Shown piece after piece: positions 44,979 to 58,524 of a stretch of 64,000 nt of DNA (its first letter is position 1; each line of letters opens with the position of its first letter). Source of the DNA: Taxillus chinensis (lineage: Eukaryota; Streptophyta; Magnoliopsida; Santalales; Loranthaceae); contig CM042091.1 of assembly GCA_023512835.1 (NCBI GenBank), positions 37,524,107 to 37,588,106 on the forward strand, read 5' to 3'. Position numbers and translations under genes: made by a program. The notes below the pieces were generated by a model. It made no database searches and was not told the DNA's origin. It was given only the letters and a program-made list of their open reading frames with translations.

Positions 44979-45226
44979 GTCAACTGACCTAGTCAACCAT
45001 TGACCCAGTCAATAATTGACCTCCAAAGCCCCAAACTCCAAATTGAGTCAAACTACAGTCAAAGCGCTCGAAATGACGAGCACAATACTAGACTGATATT
45101 ATTACACCCAAATGACCGCTCAAACGCAAAGTTAACCAAGAGACCCCGAAAAGTCAACAATCGGGTCAAACGGGGCCCCGACTCGGAATCGGGCCCAAGT
45201 ACAGTCAAAATGCTCACATTGACGGC
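44979..45226 (-). promoter_or_regulatory. W-box (TTGAC) cluster in LTR U3
   Basis: Eleven TTGAC/GTCAA cores in about 250 bp, on both strands, directly upstream of the TATA box. About 0.5 would be expected by chance. TTGAC(C/T) is the binding core of WRKY transcription factors. Confidence 0.65.
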
Positions 45227-45560
45227 TACACTACCGTCCAGATAGTTACATTCCCATAGAATGACTATCTCTCAAGACTACCCAAATACGAGTCTTTACA
45301 TCCTCCCCACCTTAGGACTTTTCGTCCTCGAAAATAAAACACATGCCCAAAAGACATAGCAAAATTCAAGCTCAATGTCCCAACAACAAAACATCAAACA
45401 TGATCACCGATCACATAGGTCCAATGCAACTCACAACAAGCCAAAAAGGCTTCACAATATCTAACAACAACAAGCTAAACCACATCTCAAACAACATATG
45501 CAAAACAAATGCATAAAATATAACTCATACCTCAGGGAAGGTCCTCACATCCTCCCCACC

Positions 45561-48500
45561 TCAGGACTGATCGTCCTCAAACAGCTCAGGATGAAGAATC
45601 CGTATCTGGCTCTCTTTCTCCCAAGTTTGCTCCTCCATGCCTCGGTGTCGCCATAATACCCGAACTAGTGGGATCGTCTTGCCCCGCAAGACCTGGTCCC
45701 GCCTGTCCAAAATCTGTGCCGGCATCTCAACGACGGCACCATCGTCAGCCAAGTCGATCTCGTGATAGTCCAACACATGAGAAGGATCTGGGTGATACCG
45801 CCTCAACTGAGACACATGAAACACATCATGTACTCGGGCCAACTCCGGTGGCAAAGCTAACCGATAAGCCACTGCGCCCACGGTGGCAACAATCTCAAAC
45901 GGCCCCACAAAACGAGGGGAAAGTTTGGATCCACGTCCAAACCTCCGATGCCCTCGACGCGGTAAAACCCGCAAAAATACACGGTCACCCACCTCAAATT
46001 GCAGGGGTCGACGCCTCTGGTCCGCGTAAGACTTCTGCCTACTCTGTGCTGTCAACATACGCTGTCTAAGCAACTGCACTATCTCCGTAGTTTCTCGAAC
46101 CATATCAGGACCGAGAACCGCTGTCTCTCCGGTCCGTGCCCAACACAAGGGTGATCTACAAGGCCGCCCATACGGCGCCTCATACGGAGCCATCCCAATC
46201 GTGGCTCGATAATCGTTGTTGTAAGAGAACTCCACCAAAGGAAGGTGAGTCTCCCAACAACCTCCAAAATCTAGGACACAGGCACGCAACATATCCTCGA
46301 GTGTCCGAATCGTCCGCTCCGATCGACCATCCGTCTGCGGATGAAAGGTCAGACCGAGGTTCACCCTAGTACCCAAGGCTCGCCGCAATTGTCTCCAAAC
46401 CGAGATGTGAACCTCGCATACCGATCGGATACAATAGACAATGGGACTCCATGCAACCGCACAATAACATCAATATACCTCGTCCCAAAGTCCTCACCTG
46501 GGTCTGTCTCTCGAATCGGAATAAAATGTGCCGATTTGGTCAACCGGTCGACAACTACCCATATAGTGTCGTGTCCCCTGAAACGAGGAAGTCCAGTGAC
46601 AAAATCCATGGTCACGTGGTCCCATTTCCACTCGCACCTGGCAATGATCGCAACTCACCACTGATCTCAGGTGCTCTGCCTTGACCTCGACAGGTCAAAC
46701 ACCTCCTCACAAAATCAGCAACGGCCTTCTTCAGGCCTGGCCACCAAAATCGCCTCCTCATGGCATGGTACATCTTGGTCCCACCAGGATGTACACTAAC
46801 CTCGACCTGGTGAAATTCCCGAAGAACCTCCTCCTGAAGAGAGTGGGAACTATCAATCTACCCCTATACCGCAAACACGTGCTCGCATCCTCGGTCCACC
46901 AAGAAGATACCGCCTCATCGAATCTCGTCGCGGATGACCTCACAATCAACGTCCCCTAGCCGATCCTCTATGATCCCGTGCCGCATCTCTGGGACCGCTA
47001 CAACAACACCGAGGGTCCCTCGCCCCTCGCTGGTCACCATCTTGCAACCTCATCGCCGCCAATTGACCCATCATCTCCCATTCCTTAATGGCACAATGGG
47101 CCACCATGGCCCTGCTCTTCCTACTCGAGCATCTGCCACCACGTTACCCTTCCCAGGGGTATACATCATATCAAACCGAAACCGTTGGTGTACTCCACCC
47201 ACCGCCTCGTCTAAGGTTCAAGGTCTCGCCGAGAGAAGATATATCGCAAGCTCTTGTGGTCCGTATACACCACAAACTTCTCCCCAAGGAGATAATCTCG
47301 CCAACTTTTAAGTGCAAAGATCATCGCAGCCCAACTCCAAATCATGCGTGGGATAGCTCTCGCTCATGTGGTCTCAACCGCCTAGACCCATAAGCAATCA
47401 CCTGCCGAGTCCGCATCAACACACAACCAAGTCCCACCCTGGAAGCATCACAATACACCTCAAAAGGCACACCCTCCTGTGGGAGAATCAAGATAGGTGC
47501 CGAGGTCAATCGTGCCTTCGGCTCCATGAAAGAACTCTCACACGCATCGGACCAAATGAAAGGAACTCCCTTCCTAGTCAAGTGTGTCATAGGAGCTGCC
47601 AACCTGGGAAAAATCCTCCACGAACCTCCGATAATAGCCTGCCAAACCAAGGAAGCTACGAATCTCAAACACATTCGTGGGCGTCTTCCACGACATGATC
47701 GCCTCAATCTTCTCGGGATCCACCGTGATACCCTCCGAAGATACCACATGCCCCAAGAAGTGCACTGTTGCAACCAGAAGTCACATTTTGTGAACTTCGC
47801 GTACAACCGATGCTCTCGCAAGGTCTGCAACACAACCTGCAAATGCTCCTCATGCTCCCTCTTGGTCGCTGAATAGACCAAAATATCATCGATGAACACC
47901 ACAACGAACATATCTAAATATGGAGCAAACACCGAGTTCATCAATCCCATAAACACTGCTGGAGCATTCGTGAGCCCAAACGGCATCACAAGCCACTCAT
48001 AATGCCCATAGCGACAACTAAACGCGGTTTTAGGGATATCTGCCTCCCTAACCCTCAACTGATGGTATCCAAATCTCAAGTCTATCTTGGAAAACCATCT
48101 CGCACCTCGAAACTGATCGAACAGGTCATCGATCCTCGGCAATGGATACCTGTTCTTCACAGTCACCTGGTTCAGCTTCCGGTAGTCTATACACAACCGA
48201 AGTGAACCATCCGCCTTCTTGGCGAACAACACTGGAGCGCGCCCACGGTGAGCTACTCCGCCTAATAAAGCCTCGTGCCAATAGATCATCTATCTGTCTC
48301 TTGAGCTCTCTAAGCTCTGTCGGTGCCATCCCGTAGGCCGCTAACCTGATCGGTGTTGTCCCTGGCAACAACTCGATCGAAAACTCTACCTCCCTTACGG
48401 GTGGCAAACTGACCAAGTCCTCGGGAAACACATCCGGGAACTGATCTACAATGGGTGGCAAAACAGCCTTCCCCTCTCTCCTCCTGTCAACCAATGTCAA

Positions 48501-50380
48501 AAACTGATCTACAATGGGTGGCAAAACAGCCTTCCGCTCTCTCCTCCTGTCAACCAATGTCAAACTGGCTAACTGGTGGGTCACATCACCCCACCCATGC
48601 CTCAAAGGTCCCAACCTGCATGCCTCCTCGGTCCACTCACCCACAAAGACACCCCGCGTGCCCTCTGGTGTGAGGAACGTCACACGCCGTCGAAAACAAT
48701 CAATCTTGGCCTCCACGGAGACCAACCAGTCCATACCCAGGATAACATCAAAATCATCTAACTCCATGATATACAAATCACACAACAAGGTTAACACCCC
48801 CAAGTGTTACCTGACAAGCACGACAGATACTCTCAAGTATCACAATTCCACCCAAAGGTGAAGCAACCATCAGAGACTGACTCACTGTCTCCTGGTCTAA
48901 CTCTAATCCAACCACCGTAGCATACGAAATAAAAGAATGGGTAGCACCAGTATCAATCAAAACTGAACAAATAGTATGAGAAATGATGATGGTACCTCTC
49001 ACCACCGAAGGTCCTGCTCCTGCCTCATCCACTAGTGGAACCTCTCGCTCTCTCGCTGGTAAGGGCAAAAGTCCTCCCTCGTGGTCCACCGCCACTAGCT
49101 TGACCCATTGGGGCCTTGCCCCGCCGATCAACATAACCCTGTGCCTCCCGTTGAGGCCGCCGCACCGCGCAGTCGCGTCTGCGTGCCTGTGCCGGCGGCA
49201 CCGACCCTCGAGACGGAGCCCCACTCCTCTCGTCCGTGATCTCTCGGACGAGGGCCTACACCGCTGGTTGAGCTAAGGGTAACACATTCCCTAGCTCCAT
49301 GCCCCACTTTCCCGCATCGGAAATAGGTCATCTTTTTCCTTGGGCGGTCTCTCGAGACATGCCTGGTCAAACCACAACTCCAACAGTACCTGGCCTCCCG
49401 TCTGGTCGAACTCTCACGGGGTCCCACCGCCTGGCCGGAAACCCTCTCGCACCTGCCTCCTCTCAGCCGAGGAGCACCGCTCTCCCCACCTGTCTCTTCT
49501 TACTCGAACCTACCGAACCGCCCGGCCTCTCGGGCTCTCGCCTGATCCCGACCTCGCTCAATAATGAGTGCCTTGTCGACCGCCTCCCAGGTAGCCGGTC
49601 AACCGCATCGGTTCTAGTTGTCTTTTCAAAGATGGCCTCAAGCCCTGAATGAAGTCCTGCGTCTTCCGGCCTTCCTTTTCCCAAGACTCCAGAGCAAACC
49701 GCCCCAAATCGTGAAGGCCTCGCACATACTCCCCCACGGTCATGCTACCCCGCACCAGCTCATAATACTCTCTACGTCGAGCATATTGCAACGAGCCGGG
49801 AAAATACTCCCCAAAGAAGCGCTCAACAAACTCTCTCCAGCTCATCCGATCGCCATGGACAGCTCTAGTGGATTCCCACCACCTGCGTGGGATACCAGCA
49901 AGATAGTGCGTTGCCACGCGCACCCGCTCCTCATCCGGCACCCCAATCATCTCAAAGATGTCCTCTCGTCCATCTAATCTAGTCCTCGGCTACCTCAGGC
50001 CGTGAACCATCCTCAAAAGTCTTGGGTGCATGTTTCAAAAAACCGTGCAGCCCAATCCACTCCTCGTCGTGCCGGCTCTATCACGACCTCCCGGCTGGTG
50101 CACATCTTGCACCACCCTCGTCTCCTGGTGGCCGAGGTCGTGGTGGCCGCCGAGGCCGCTGTTGCCTCTTCGACTCATCCACCTCTCTAGCCATATCTCT
50201 CATCGAGCCCCGCATCCCCCGCATGGCCTCCTTGCAATCGAATCAACACCTGAGCCAAATCAGGTCCCACAACGGAGCCGACGATCTCTGCTGCGGGCTC
50301 TGCTGCCCCTGGTGCCCCGACTCTATCGTGGGCTCCTCTGCCGGGCCTTGGCCTCGGACAGCTCTCCTCGGTGGTGCCAT
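45561..50380 (-). pseudogene. chromovirus gag-pol, array unit 1
   Basis: Minus strand from MAPPRRAVRGQGP at 50380. Gag: core at 49950-49560 (HYLAGIPRRWWESTR, FVERFFGEYFP, LRPSLKRQLEPM); knuckle CWSCGLTRHVSRDRP with last Cys changed to Arg, then a second degenerate one. Protease: SVLIDTGATHSFIS near 48960-48910. A 21-residue in-frame duplication precedes RT (48441-48566). RT: intact 48289-47700 with [19 protein letters not shown] and active site FIDDIL. RNase H follows in broken frames. Integrase: intact 46615-45561 apart from a shift, with [21 protein letters not shown], then [13 protein letters not shown] and the chromodomain-like [17 protein letters not shown]. Many frameshifts lie exactly at CTG/CAG sites, so some may be sequence errors. 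Confidence 0.9.
48441..48566 (-). repeat. 63-bp in-frame tandem duplication before RT (unit 1)
   Basis: Two 63-bp units encoding [21 protein letters not shown] twice, differing by Arg/Gly. The same duplication is in unit 2 (about 56167-56292), so it predates the array. Confidence 0.85.
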
Positions 50381-50792
50381 CACACTGGCCGCAACAACAA
50401 ACAACAAACGATCAATACTAGCACTGCTAGCACAAACAGCCATCAAAGGCACAACCGACTTGTAGGTTCTCACCACACGACCCGTAGGTCCATACCATGC
50501 ATATAGCATCATGTCCCCCATCAAGGTACACCACACTCAAGTCCTGGCTCTCACGGCCACGTGCCATCCTGGCACCAAATGCAATCATATCACACACAAA
50601 GACAATCTAGTGCCCTATATGCACACAATCATACCACTAGCAATGCACCCTATGTATGCTCCTAGGATGATCTAACTGACACCAACATAACTTAGAATAC
50701 CCGTAAGGACCGCGTTGATCAGGCGCCCTCCCTACGCTTTTCCAAGTCACATGGAATCAATTAACCACCCCTCACTAACCTAGGTCCGCTAG

Positions 50793-50812
50793 ACCATGCT
50801 CTGATACCAACT
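50793..50812 (-). other. primer binding site, tRNA-iMet type (array unit 1)
   Basis: Minus strand AGTTGGTATCAGAGCATGGT next to the LTR end GGCGTGACA. An identical site lies at 58505-58524 for unit 2. Confidence 0.9.
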
Positions 50813-53028
50813 TGTCACGCCCCCAAATTCCAGGGAACCCAGAACTAGGAACATGACTTCCCCTTGCCCGCACCCGATAGGTCAAGGGGTTGGTGACTAG
50901 CACCAATAGAGACTACACCGCGGGTGCTGTCTCAAATATGCAACCCTGTACAGTCATACATCAAGGGTAATCCCGTACTTTCCCATACATCATCATACAT
51001 ACAATAAGTCAAACAATCATACGGACATCACATCACAAACAGTATGCAAATATAATCGTCCACTGGACTCATGTCCGGGATACAAACATAATACAATACA
51101 CAATACGAATACGTATTGTATCATACATCGAGTAGTGGGCACGTCCTTCTGGAAGAAAGTCCTCCACTAGTCTCGGGTCACACCTGAAAAAGGTAAACAA
51201 CAAGTAGGGGTGAGCGACAAGCTCGGCAGGTGACCCCAACACTCCACATCATGCGGACATACAAGTCTATACTACATGCTCGTGTATTCGTGCACCGTGT
51301 AGTGTGCACAATCATCGGGACTCGGCCCGCAAACAAACATCAGGACCTAGCCTGCCCACACGGGACAGCTTGTCCACGATCCTCAACAAGATCCCAGCTC
51401 AGGGCACTCAGCCCTACCACAGCGCTATATGCCCGGACACAGTCGCCACACCGGCCTGCCATCGGTGCATATGCCTGCCATGTCAACCACATCGCACTAT
51501 CGGTGCATCACGGTGAGAACCCAGACAAGTCACGGAGTCCATGTCCCAATACCTCACACCAACATACTAACATTAGTATGGCATGTCATTCTCAACATTT
51601 CCTTTGGAACTGTAGCGGTCTTCACAAGTAAATCCTCAATCCTTGATTTATGAAGGAAGTACCCATAGCAGCTATTTTCTTGAAATTAAAAGTCCCGGCA
51701 TTGGGTTCCCATAGCATAAATAAGATAATCTGATTTTTGGGGATTTTTCTGAGATGTCTAACCCCAGTTTCCAAAAATTCACCACTACGAACTTTTGGGT
51801 TTTTCCGAGATTTTGCACTAAATCCCAATTTTCACATTTTGAAATAGTGGGAATTAATTTTTCTAGTATTTTTCTTTGAATCCAAATGGGGGGTATTTCG
51901 TTATTTACATTGTAACTTAAGTACTTAAATGTGTAAAATGTGTAGATGGGTATGGGTTGCAATGTAAATAGGTCCATCCAGTCAAATCGTATTTGGAATC
52001 ATGCGGTGAAACTACATTTTCGAATCTGCATTTCGAATCAGTATTTTCGAATCTCTTTTCGAACCGCCTTCGACCCTCGAACCTACACTCGAACTACCTT
52101 CGAAAACTACCTTCGAAGTACCCATGAACTGCCTTCGAAACTCCCCTTCGAAGTACCTTCGAACCTTCGAAACGATACTCGAAAATTTCACATTCGACAC
52201 TCGAAATTACACTACTTCGAACCTTCGAATCGCACATTCGAAATTTCCAATTTCAGTCGATCTCATCGGTCGTTTTCTACCCAGTTCACGACGATTCATC
52301 GTTCATCATCGTTTTTCACTGTTTCTCGTCTGGATTCAACCCGGAATCTCATAAAACTCATACCTAATACTATATATTAGGTTTTAAATCACGTCTTACC
52401 CCTCCGAACGCATTTAAATACAAGATTCAACCCAAAATTGGTTTTTCCCCAAATTCTAGGGTTCAACACGAATTTGCATGATTTCATCAAATTCTTACAT
52501 GTTAATTCAAAAAAAAAACAGCAAGAAAAGGGTGAAGAATCAGTGGAACACCTACTTGGAATGATTCTTGATGCTTGAACGAGCTCAAAACGCCCCAAAT
52601 CGAAGGCTCCAAGCTTCCTTCTCTCTTTCTCTCTCTAAGCTCTCCAACGCAGATGCGTAAACGCTGAAACGTAACGTGGAAGCTCTCTTTCCCCCTATTT
52701 ATATTTTTGCCATCAATCGACCTAGTCAACCATTGACCATCAATAATTGACCTCCAAAGCCCCAAACTCCAAATTGAGTCAAACTACTATCAAAGCGCTC
52801 GAAATGACGAGCACAATACTAGATCGATATTATTACACCCAAATGACCGCTCAAACGCAAAGTTAACCAAGAGACCCCGAAAAGTCAACAATCGGGTCAA
52901 ACGGGGCCCCGACTCGGAATCGGGCCCAATGATCAAAATGCTCACATTGACGGCTACACTACCGTCCGGATAGTTACATTCCCATAGAATGACTATCTCT
53001 CAAGACTACCCAAATACGAGTCTTTACA
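50813..53028 (-). repeat. array LTR 2 (2216 bp, shared)
   Basis: TGTCACGCCCCC ... GAGTCTTTACA, very close to LTR 1 and LTR 3. Differences from them at 52710-52950 fall at CAG/CTG positions. Confidence 0.9.
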
Positions 53029-53288
53029 TCCTCCCCACCTTAGGACTTTTCGTCCTCGAAAATAAAACACATGCCCAAAAGACATAGCAAAATTCAAGCT
53101 CAATGTCCCAACAACAAAACATCAAACATGATCACCGATCACATAGGTCCAATGCAACTCACAACAAGCCAAAAAGGCTTCACAATATCTAACAACAACA
53201 AGCTAAACCACATCTCAAACAACATATGCAAAACAAATGCATAAAATATAACTCATACCACACGGAAGGTCCTCACATCCTCCCCACC

Positions 53289-56200
53289 TCAGGACTGATC
53301 GTCCTCAAACAGCTCAGGATGAAGAATCCGCATCTGGCTCTCTTTCTCCCAAGTTTGCTCCTCCATGCCTCGGTGTCGCCATAACACCCGAACTAGTGGG
53401 ATCGTCTTGCCCCGCAAGACCTGGTCCCGCTGTCCAAAAATCGTGCCAGGCATCTCAACGACGGCACCATCGTCGACCAAGTCGATCTCGTGATAGTCCA
53501 ACACATGAGAAGGATCTGGGTGATACCGCCTCAACTGAGACACATGAAACACATCATGTACTCGGGCCAACTCCGGTGGCAAAGCTAACCGATAAGCCAC
53601 TGCGCCCACGGTGGCAACAATCTCAAACGGCCCCACAAAACGAGGGGAAAGTTTGGATCCACGTCCAAACCTCCGATGCCCTCGACGCGGTGAAACCCGC
53701 AAAAATACACGGTCACCCACCTCAAATTGCAGGGGTCGACGCCTCCGGTCCGCATAAGACTTCTGCCTACTCTGTGCTGTCAACATACGCTGTCTAAGCA
53801 ACTGCACTATCTCCGTAGTTTCTCGAACCATATCAGGACCGAGAACTGCTGTCTCTCCAGTCTGTGCCCAACACAAGGGTGATCTACAAGGCCGCCCATA
53901 CAGCGCCTCATACGGAGCCATCCCAATCGTGGCCTGATAACTGTTGTTGTAAGAGAACTCCACCAAAGGAAGGTGAGTCTCCCAACAACCTCCAAAATCT
54001 AGGACACAGGCACGCAACATATCCTCGAGTGTCTGAATCGTCCGCTCCGACTGACCATCCGTCTGCGGATGAAAGGCTGTACTGAGGTTCACCCTAGTAC
54101 CCAAGGCTCGCTGCAACTGTCTCCAAAACTGAGATGTGAACCTCGCATACCGATCAGATACAATAGACAATGGGACTCCATGCAACCGCACAATAACATC
54201 AATATACCTCTGTCCCAAAGTCCTCACTGGGTCTGTCTCTCGAATCGGAATAAAATGTGCCGATTTGGTCAACCGGTCGACAACTACCCATATAGTGTCG
54301 TGTCCCCTAGAACGAGGAAGTCCAGTGACAAAATCCATGGTCACGTGGTCCCATTTCCACTCGCACCGGCAATGATCGCAACTCACCCGGTGATCTCGGG
54401 TGCTCTCGCTTGACCTGGCGACAGGTCAAACACCTCCTCACAAAATCAGCAACGGCCTTCTTCAGGCCTGGCCACCAAAACTGCCTCCTCATGGCATGGT
54501 ACATCTTGGTCCCACCAGGATGTACAGCTAACCTCGACTGGTGAAATTCCCGAAGAACCTCCTCCTGAAGAGAGTGGGAACTATCAATCTACCCCTATAC
54601 CGCAGCACGTGCTCTCGCATCCTCGGTCCGGTCAGGAAGATACCGGCCGAGCTCAATCCTGTCGCGGATGACCTCACAATCAACGTCCCCCACTGATCCT
54701 CTATGATCCCGTGCCGCATCTCTGGGGACCGTTACAACAACACCGAGGGTCCCTCGCCCTCGCTGGTCACCATCTCGCAACCTCATCGCCGCCAATTGAC
54801 CCATCATCTCCCATTCCTTAATGGCACAATGGGCCACCATGGCCCCCGCTCTTCCTACTCGAGCATCTGCCACCACGTTACCCTTCCCAGGGGTATACAT
54901 CATATCAAACCGAAACTGCAGGGTACTCCACCCACCGCCTCGTCTAAGGTTCAGGTCTCGACGAGAGAAGATATATCGCAAGCTCTTGTGGTCCGTATAC
55001 ACCACAAACTTCTCCCCAAGGAGATAATGCCGCCAGCTTTTAAGTGCAAAGATCATCGCAGCCCAACTCCAAATCATGCGTGGGATAGCTCGCTCATGTG
55101 GTCTCAACCGCCTAGACCCATAAGCAATCACCGCCGAGTCCGCATCAACACACAACCAAGTCCCACCCTGGGAGCATCACAATACACCTCAAAAGGCACA
55201 CCCTCCCGTGGGAGAATCAAGATAGGTCTGGAGGTCAATCGTGCCTTCACTCCATGAAAGCACTCTCACACGCATCAGACCAAATGAAAGGAACTCCCTT
55301 CCTAGTCAAGTGTGTCATAGGAGCCGCGAACCGGGAAAAATCCTCCACGAACCTCCGATAATAGCCTGCCAAACCAAGGAAGCTACGAATCTCAAACACA
55401 TTCGTGGGCCTCTTCCACGACATGATCGCCTCAATCTTCTCAGGATCCACCGTGATACCCTCCGAAGATACCACATGCCCCAAGAAGTGCACTGTTGCAA
55501 ACAGAAGTCACATTTTGTGAACTTCGCGTACAACCGATGCTCTCGCAAGGTCCGCAACACACCTCGCAAATGCTCCTCATGCTCCCTCTTGGTCGCCGAA
55601 TAGACCAAAATATCATCGATGAACACCACAACGAACATATCTAAATATGGAGCAAACACCGGGTTCATCAATCCCATAAACACTGCTGGAGCATTCGTGA
55701 GCCCAAACGGCATCACAAGCCACTCATAATGCCCATAGCAACAACTAAACGCGGTTTTAGGGATATCTCGCCTCCCTAACCCTCAATCGATGGTATCCAA
55801 ATCTCAAGTCTATCTTGGAAAACCATCTCGCACCTCGAAACCGATCGAACAGGTCATCGATCCTCGGCAATGGATACCGTTCTTCACAGGTCCACTGGTT
55901 CGCCTTCAGGTAGTCTATACACAACCGAAGTGAACCATCCGCCTTCTTGGCGAACAACACCTGGAGCGCCCCACGGTGAGCTACTCCGCCTAATAAAGCC
56001 TCGTGCCAATAGATCATCTATCTGTCTCTTGAGCTCTCTAAGCTCGTCGGTGCCATCCCGTAGGCCGCTAACCCGATCGGTGTTGTCCCTGGCAACAACT
56101 CGATCGAAAACTCTACCTCCCTTACGGGTGGCAAACCGACCAAGTCCTCGGGAAACACATCCGGGAACCGATCTACAATGGGTGGCAAAACAGCCTTCCC

Positions 56201-58099
56201 CTCTCTCCTCCGTCAACCAATGTCAAAAACCGATCTACAATGGGTGGCAAAACAGCCTTCCGCTCTCTCCTCCTGTCAACCAATGTCAACCGCTAACCTG
56301 GTGGGTCACATCACCCCACCCATGCCTCAAAGGTCCCAACCTCGCATGCCTCCTCGGTCCACTCACCCACAAAGACACCCCGCGTGCCCTCTGGGTGTGA
56401 GGAACGTCACACGCCGTCGAAAACAATCAATCTTGGCCTCCACGGAGACCAACCAGTCCATACCCAGGATAACATCAAAATCATCTAACTCCATGATATA
56501 CAAATCACACAACAAAGTTAACACCCCCAAGTGTTACCTCGACAAGCACGACGAGATACTCTCAAGTATCACAATTCCACCCAAAGGTGAAGCAACCATC
56601 GAGATCGACTCACTGTCTCCTGGTCTAACTCTAATCCAACCACCGTAGCATACGAAATAAAAGAATGGGTAGCACCAGATCAATCAAAACCGAACAAATA
56701 GTATGAGAAATGATGATGGTACCTCTCACCACCGAAGGTCCTGCTCCTGCCTCATCCACTAGTGGAACCTCCGCTCTCTCGCTGGTAAGGGCAAAAGTCC
56801 TCCCTCGTGGTCCACCGCCACTAGCTCGACCCATTGGGGCCTTGCCCCGCTGATCAACATAACCCTGTGCCTCCCGTTGAGGCTGCTGTACCGCAGGTCG
56901 CGTCTGCGTGCTCTGTGCCGGCGGCACTGACCTCTGAGACGGAGCCCCACTCCTCTGTCCGTGATCTCTCGGACGAGGGCCTACACTGCTGGTTGAGCTA
57001 AGGGTAACACATTCCCTAGCTCCATGCCCCACTTTCCCGCATCGGAAATAGGTCATCTTTTTCCTTGGGCAGTCTCTCGAGACATGCCTGGTCAAACCAC
57101 AACTCCAACAGTACCTGGCCTCCCGTCGGCCGAACTCTCACGGGGTCCCACCGCCTGGTCGGAAACCCTCTCGCACCTGCCTCCTCTCAGGCCGAGGAGC
57201 ACCGCTCTCCCCACTGTCTCTTCTTACTCGAACCTACCGAACCGCCCGGCCTCTGGGCTCTCGCCTGATCCTGACCTCGCTCAATAATGAGCGCCTTGTC
57301 GACCGCCTCCCGGTAGCTGGTCAACTGCATCGGTTCTAGCTGTCTTTTCAAAGATGGCCTCAAGCCCTGAATGAAGTCCTGCGTCTTCCGGCCTTCCTTT
57401 TCCCAAGACTCCAGAGCAAACCGCCCCAAATCTGTGAAGGCCTGCACATACTCCCCCCACGGTCATGCTACCTCGCACCACTCATAATACTCTCTACGTC
57501 GAGCATATTGCAACGAGCTGGGAAAATACTCCCCAAAGAAGCGCTCAACAAACTCTCTCCAGCTCATCTGACTGCCATGGACAGCTCTAGTGGATTCCCA
57601 CCACCTGCGTGGGATACCCAACAGATAGTGCGTTGCCACGCGCACCCGCTCCTCATCTGGCACCCCAATCATCTCAAAGATGTCCTCTGTCCATCTAATC
57701 TAGTCCTCGGCTACCTCAGGCCGTGAACCATCCTCAAAAGTCTTGGGTGCATGTTTCAAAAACTGTGCAGCCCAATCCACTCCTCGTCGTGCTGGCTCTA
57801 TCACGACCTCCTGCTGGTGCACATCTTGCACCACCCTCGTCTCCTGCTGCTGAGGCTGTGGTGGCTGCTGAGGCTGCTGTTGCCTCTTCAGCTCATCCAC
57901 CTCTCTAGCCATATCTCTCATCGAGCCCTGCATCCCCTGCATGGCCTCCTGCAACTGAATCAACACCTGAGCCAAATCAGGTCCCACAACGGGAGCTGAC
58001 GATCTCTGCTGCGGGCTCTGCTGCCCCTGGTGCCCCGACTCTATCGTGGGCTCCTCTGCCGGGCCTTGGCCTCGGACAGCTCTCCTCGGTGGTGCCATC
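53289..58099 (-). pseudogene. chromovirus gag-pol, array unit 2
   Basis: Minus strand from MAPPRRAVRGQGP at 58099. Here the N-terminal gag is open for 133 codons after the start, with a Gln-rich coiled segment (VDELKRQQQPQQPPQPQQQ) that unit 1 has lost. Knuckle near 57095-57040 with CRKK-type CPRKK intact (HVSRDCPRKKMTYFRCGKVG). Protease region broken. RT in fragments (56017-55247), FIDDIL present. RNase H 55155-54900 (LLGEKFVVYTDHKSL). Integrase plus chromodomain-like tail is one open frame of 365 residues (54386-53289): [64 protein letters not shown]. The open and broken stretches are complementary to those of unit 1. Confidence 0.9.
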
Positions 58100-58504
58100 A
58101 CACTGGCCGCAACAACAAACAACAAACGATCAATACTAGCACTGCTAGCACAAACAGCCATCAAAGGCACAACCGACTTGTAGGTTCTCACCACACGACC
58201 CGACTTGTAGGTCGATCAGTTTTCGACCCCCATCAGGGTACACCACACTCAAGTCCTGGCTCTCACGGCCACGTGCCATCCTGGCACCAAATGCAATCAT
58301 ATCACACACAAAGACAATCTAGTGCCCTATATGCACACAATCATACCACTAGCAATGCACCCTATGTATGCTCCTAGGATGATCTAACTGACACCAACAT
58401 AACTTAGAATACCTGTAAGGACTGCGTTGATCAGGCGCCCTCCCTACAGTTTTCCAAGTCACATGGAATCAATTAACCACCCCTCACTAACCTAGGTCCG
58501 CTAG

Positions 58505-58524
58505 ACCATGCTCTGATACCAACT
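58505..58524 (-). other. primer binding site, tRNA-iMet type (array unit 2)
   Basis: Minus strand AGTTGGTATCAGAGCATGGT directly inside LTR 3. Confidence 0.9.

Larger units (their letters stand above)
43079..45300 (-). repeat. array LTR 1 (2222 bp)
   Basis: Plus orientation TGTCACGCCCCC ... CGAGTCTTTACA. The TATA box is at 44961-44969 (minus), giving a U3 of about 330 bp and a long R-U5. Contains a WRKY-box cluster and a TTCGAA-rich block (44278-44510). Confidence 0.9.

Noticed and set aside
45668..46069. Plus-strand ORFs across the chromovirus array (for example 133 codons here and at 53396)
   Set aside because: They are reverse-strand shadows of the integrase and gag-pol frames and recur only because the array is duplicated.
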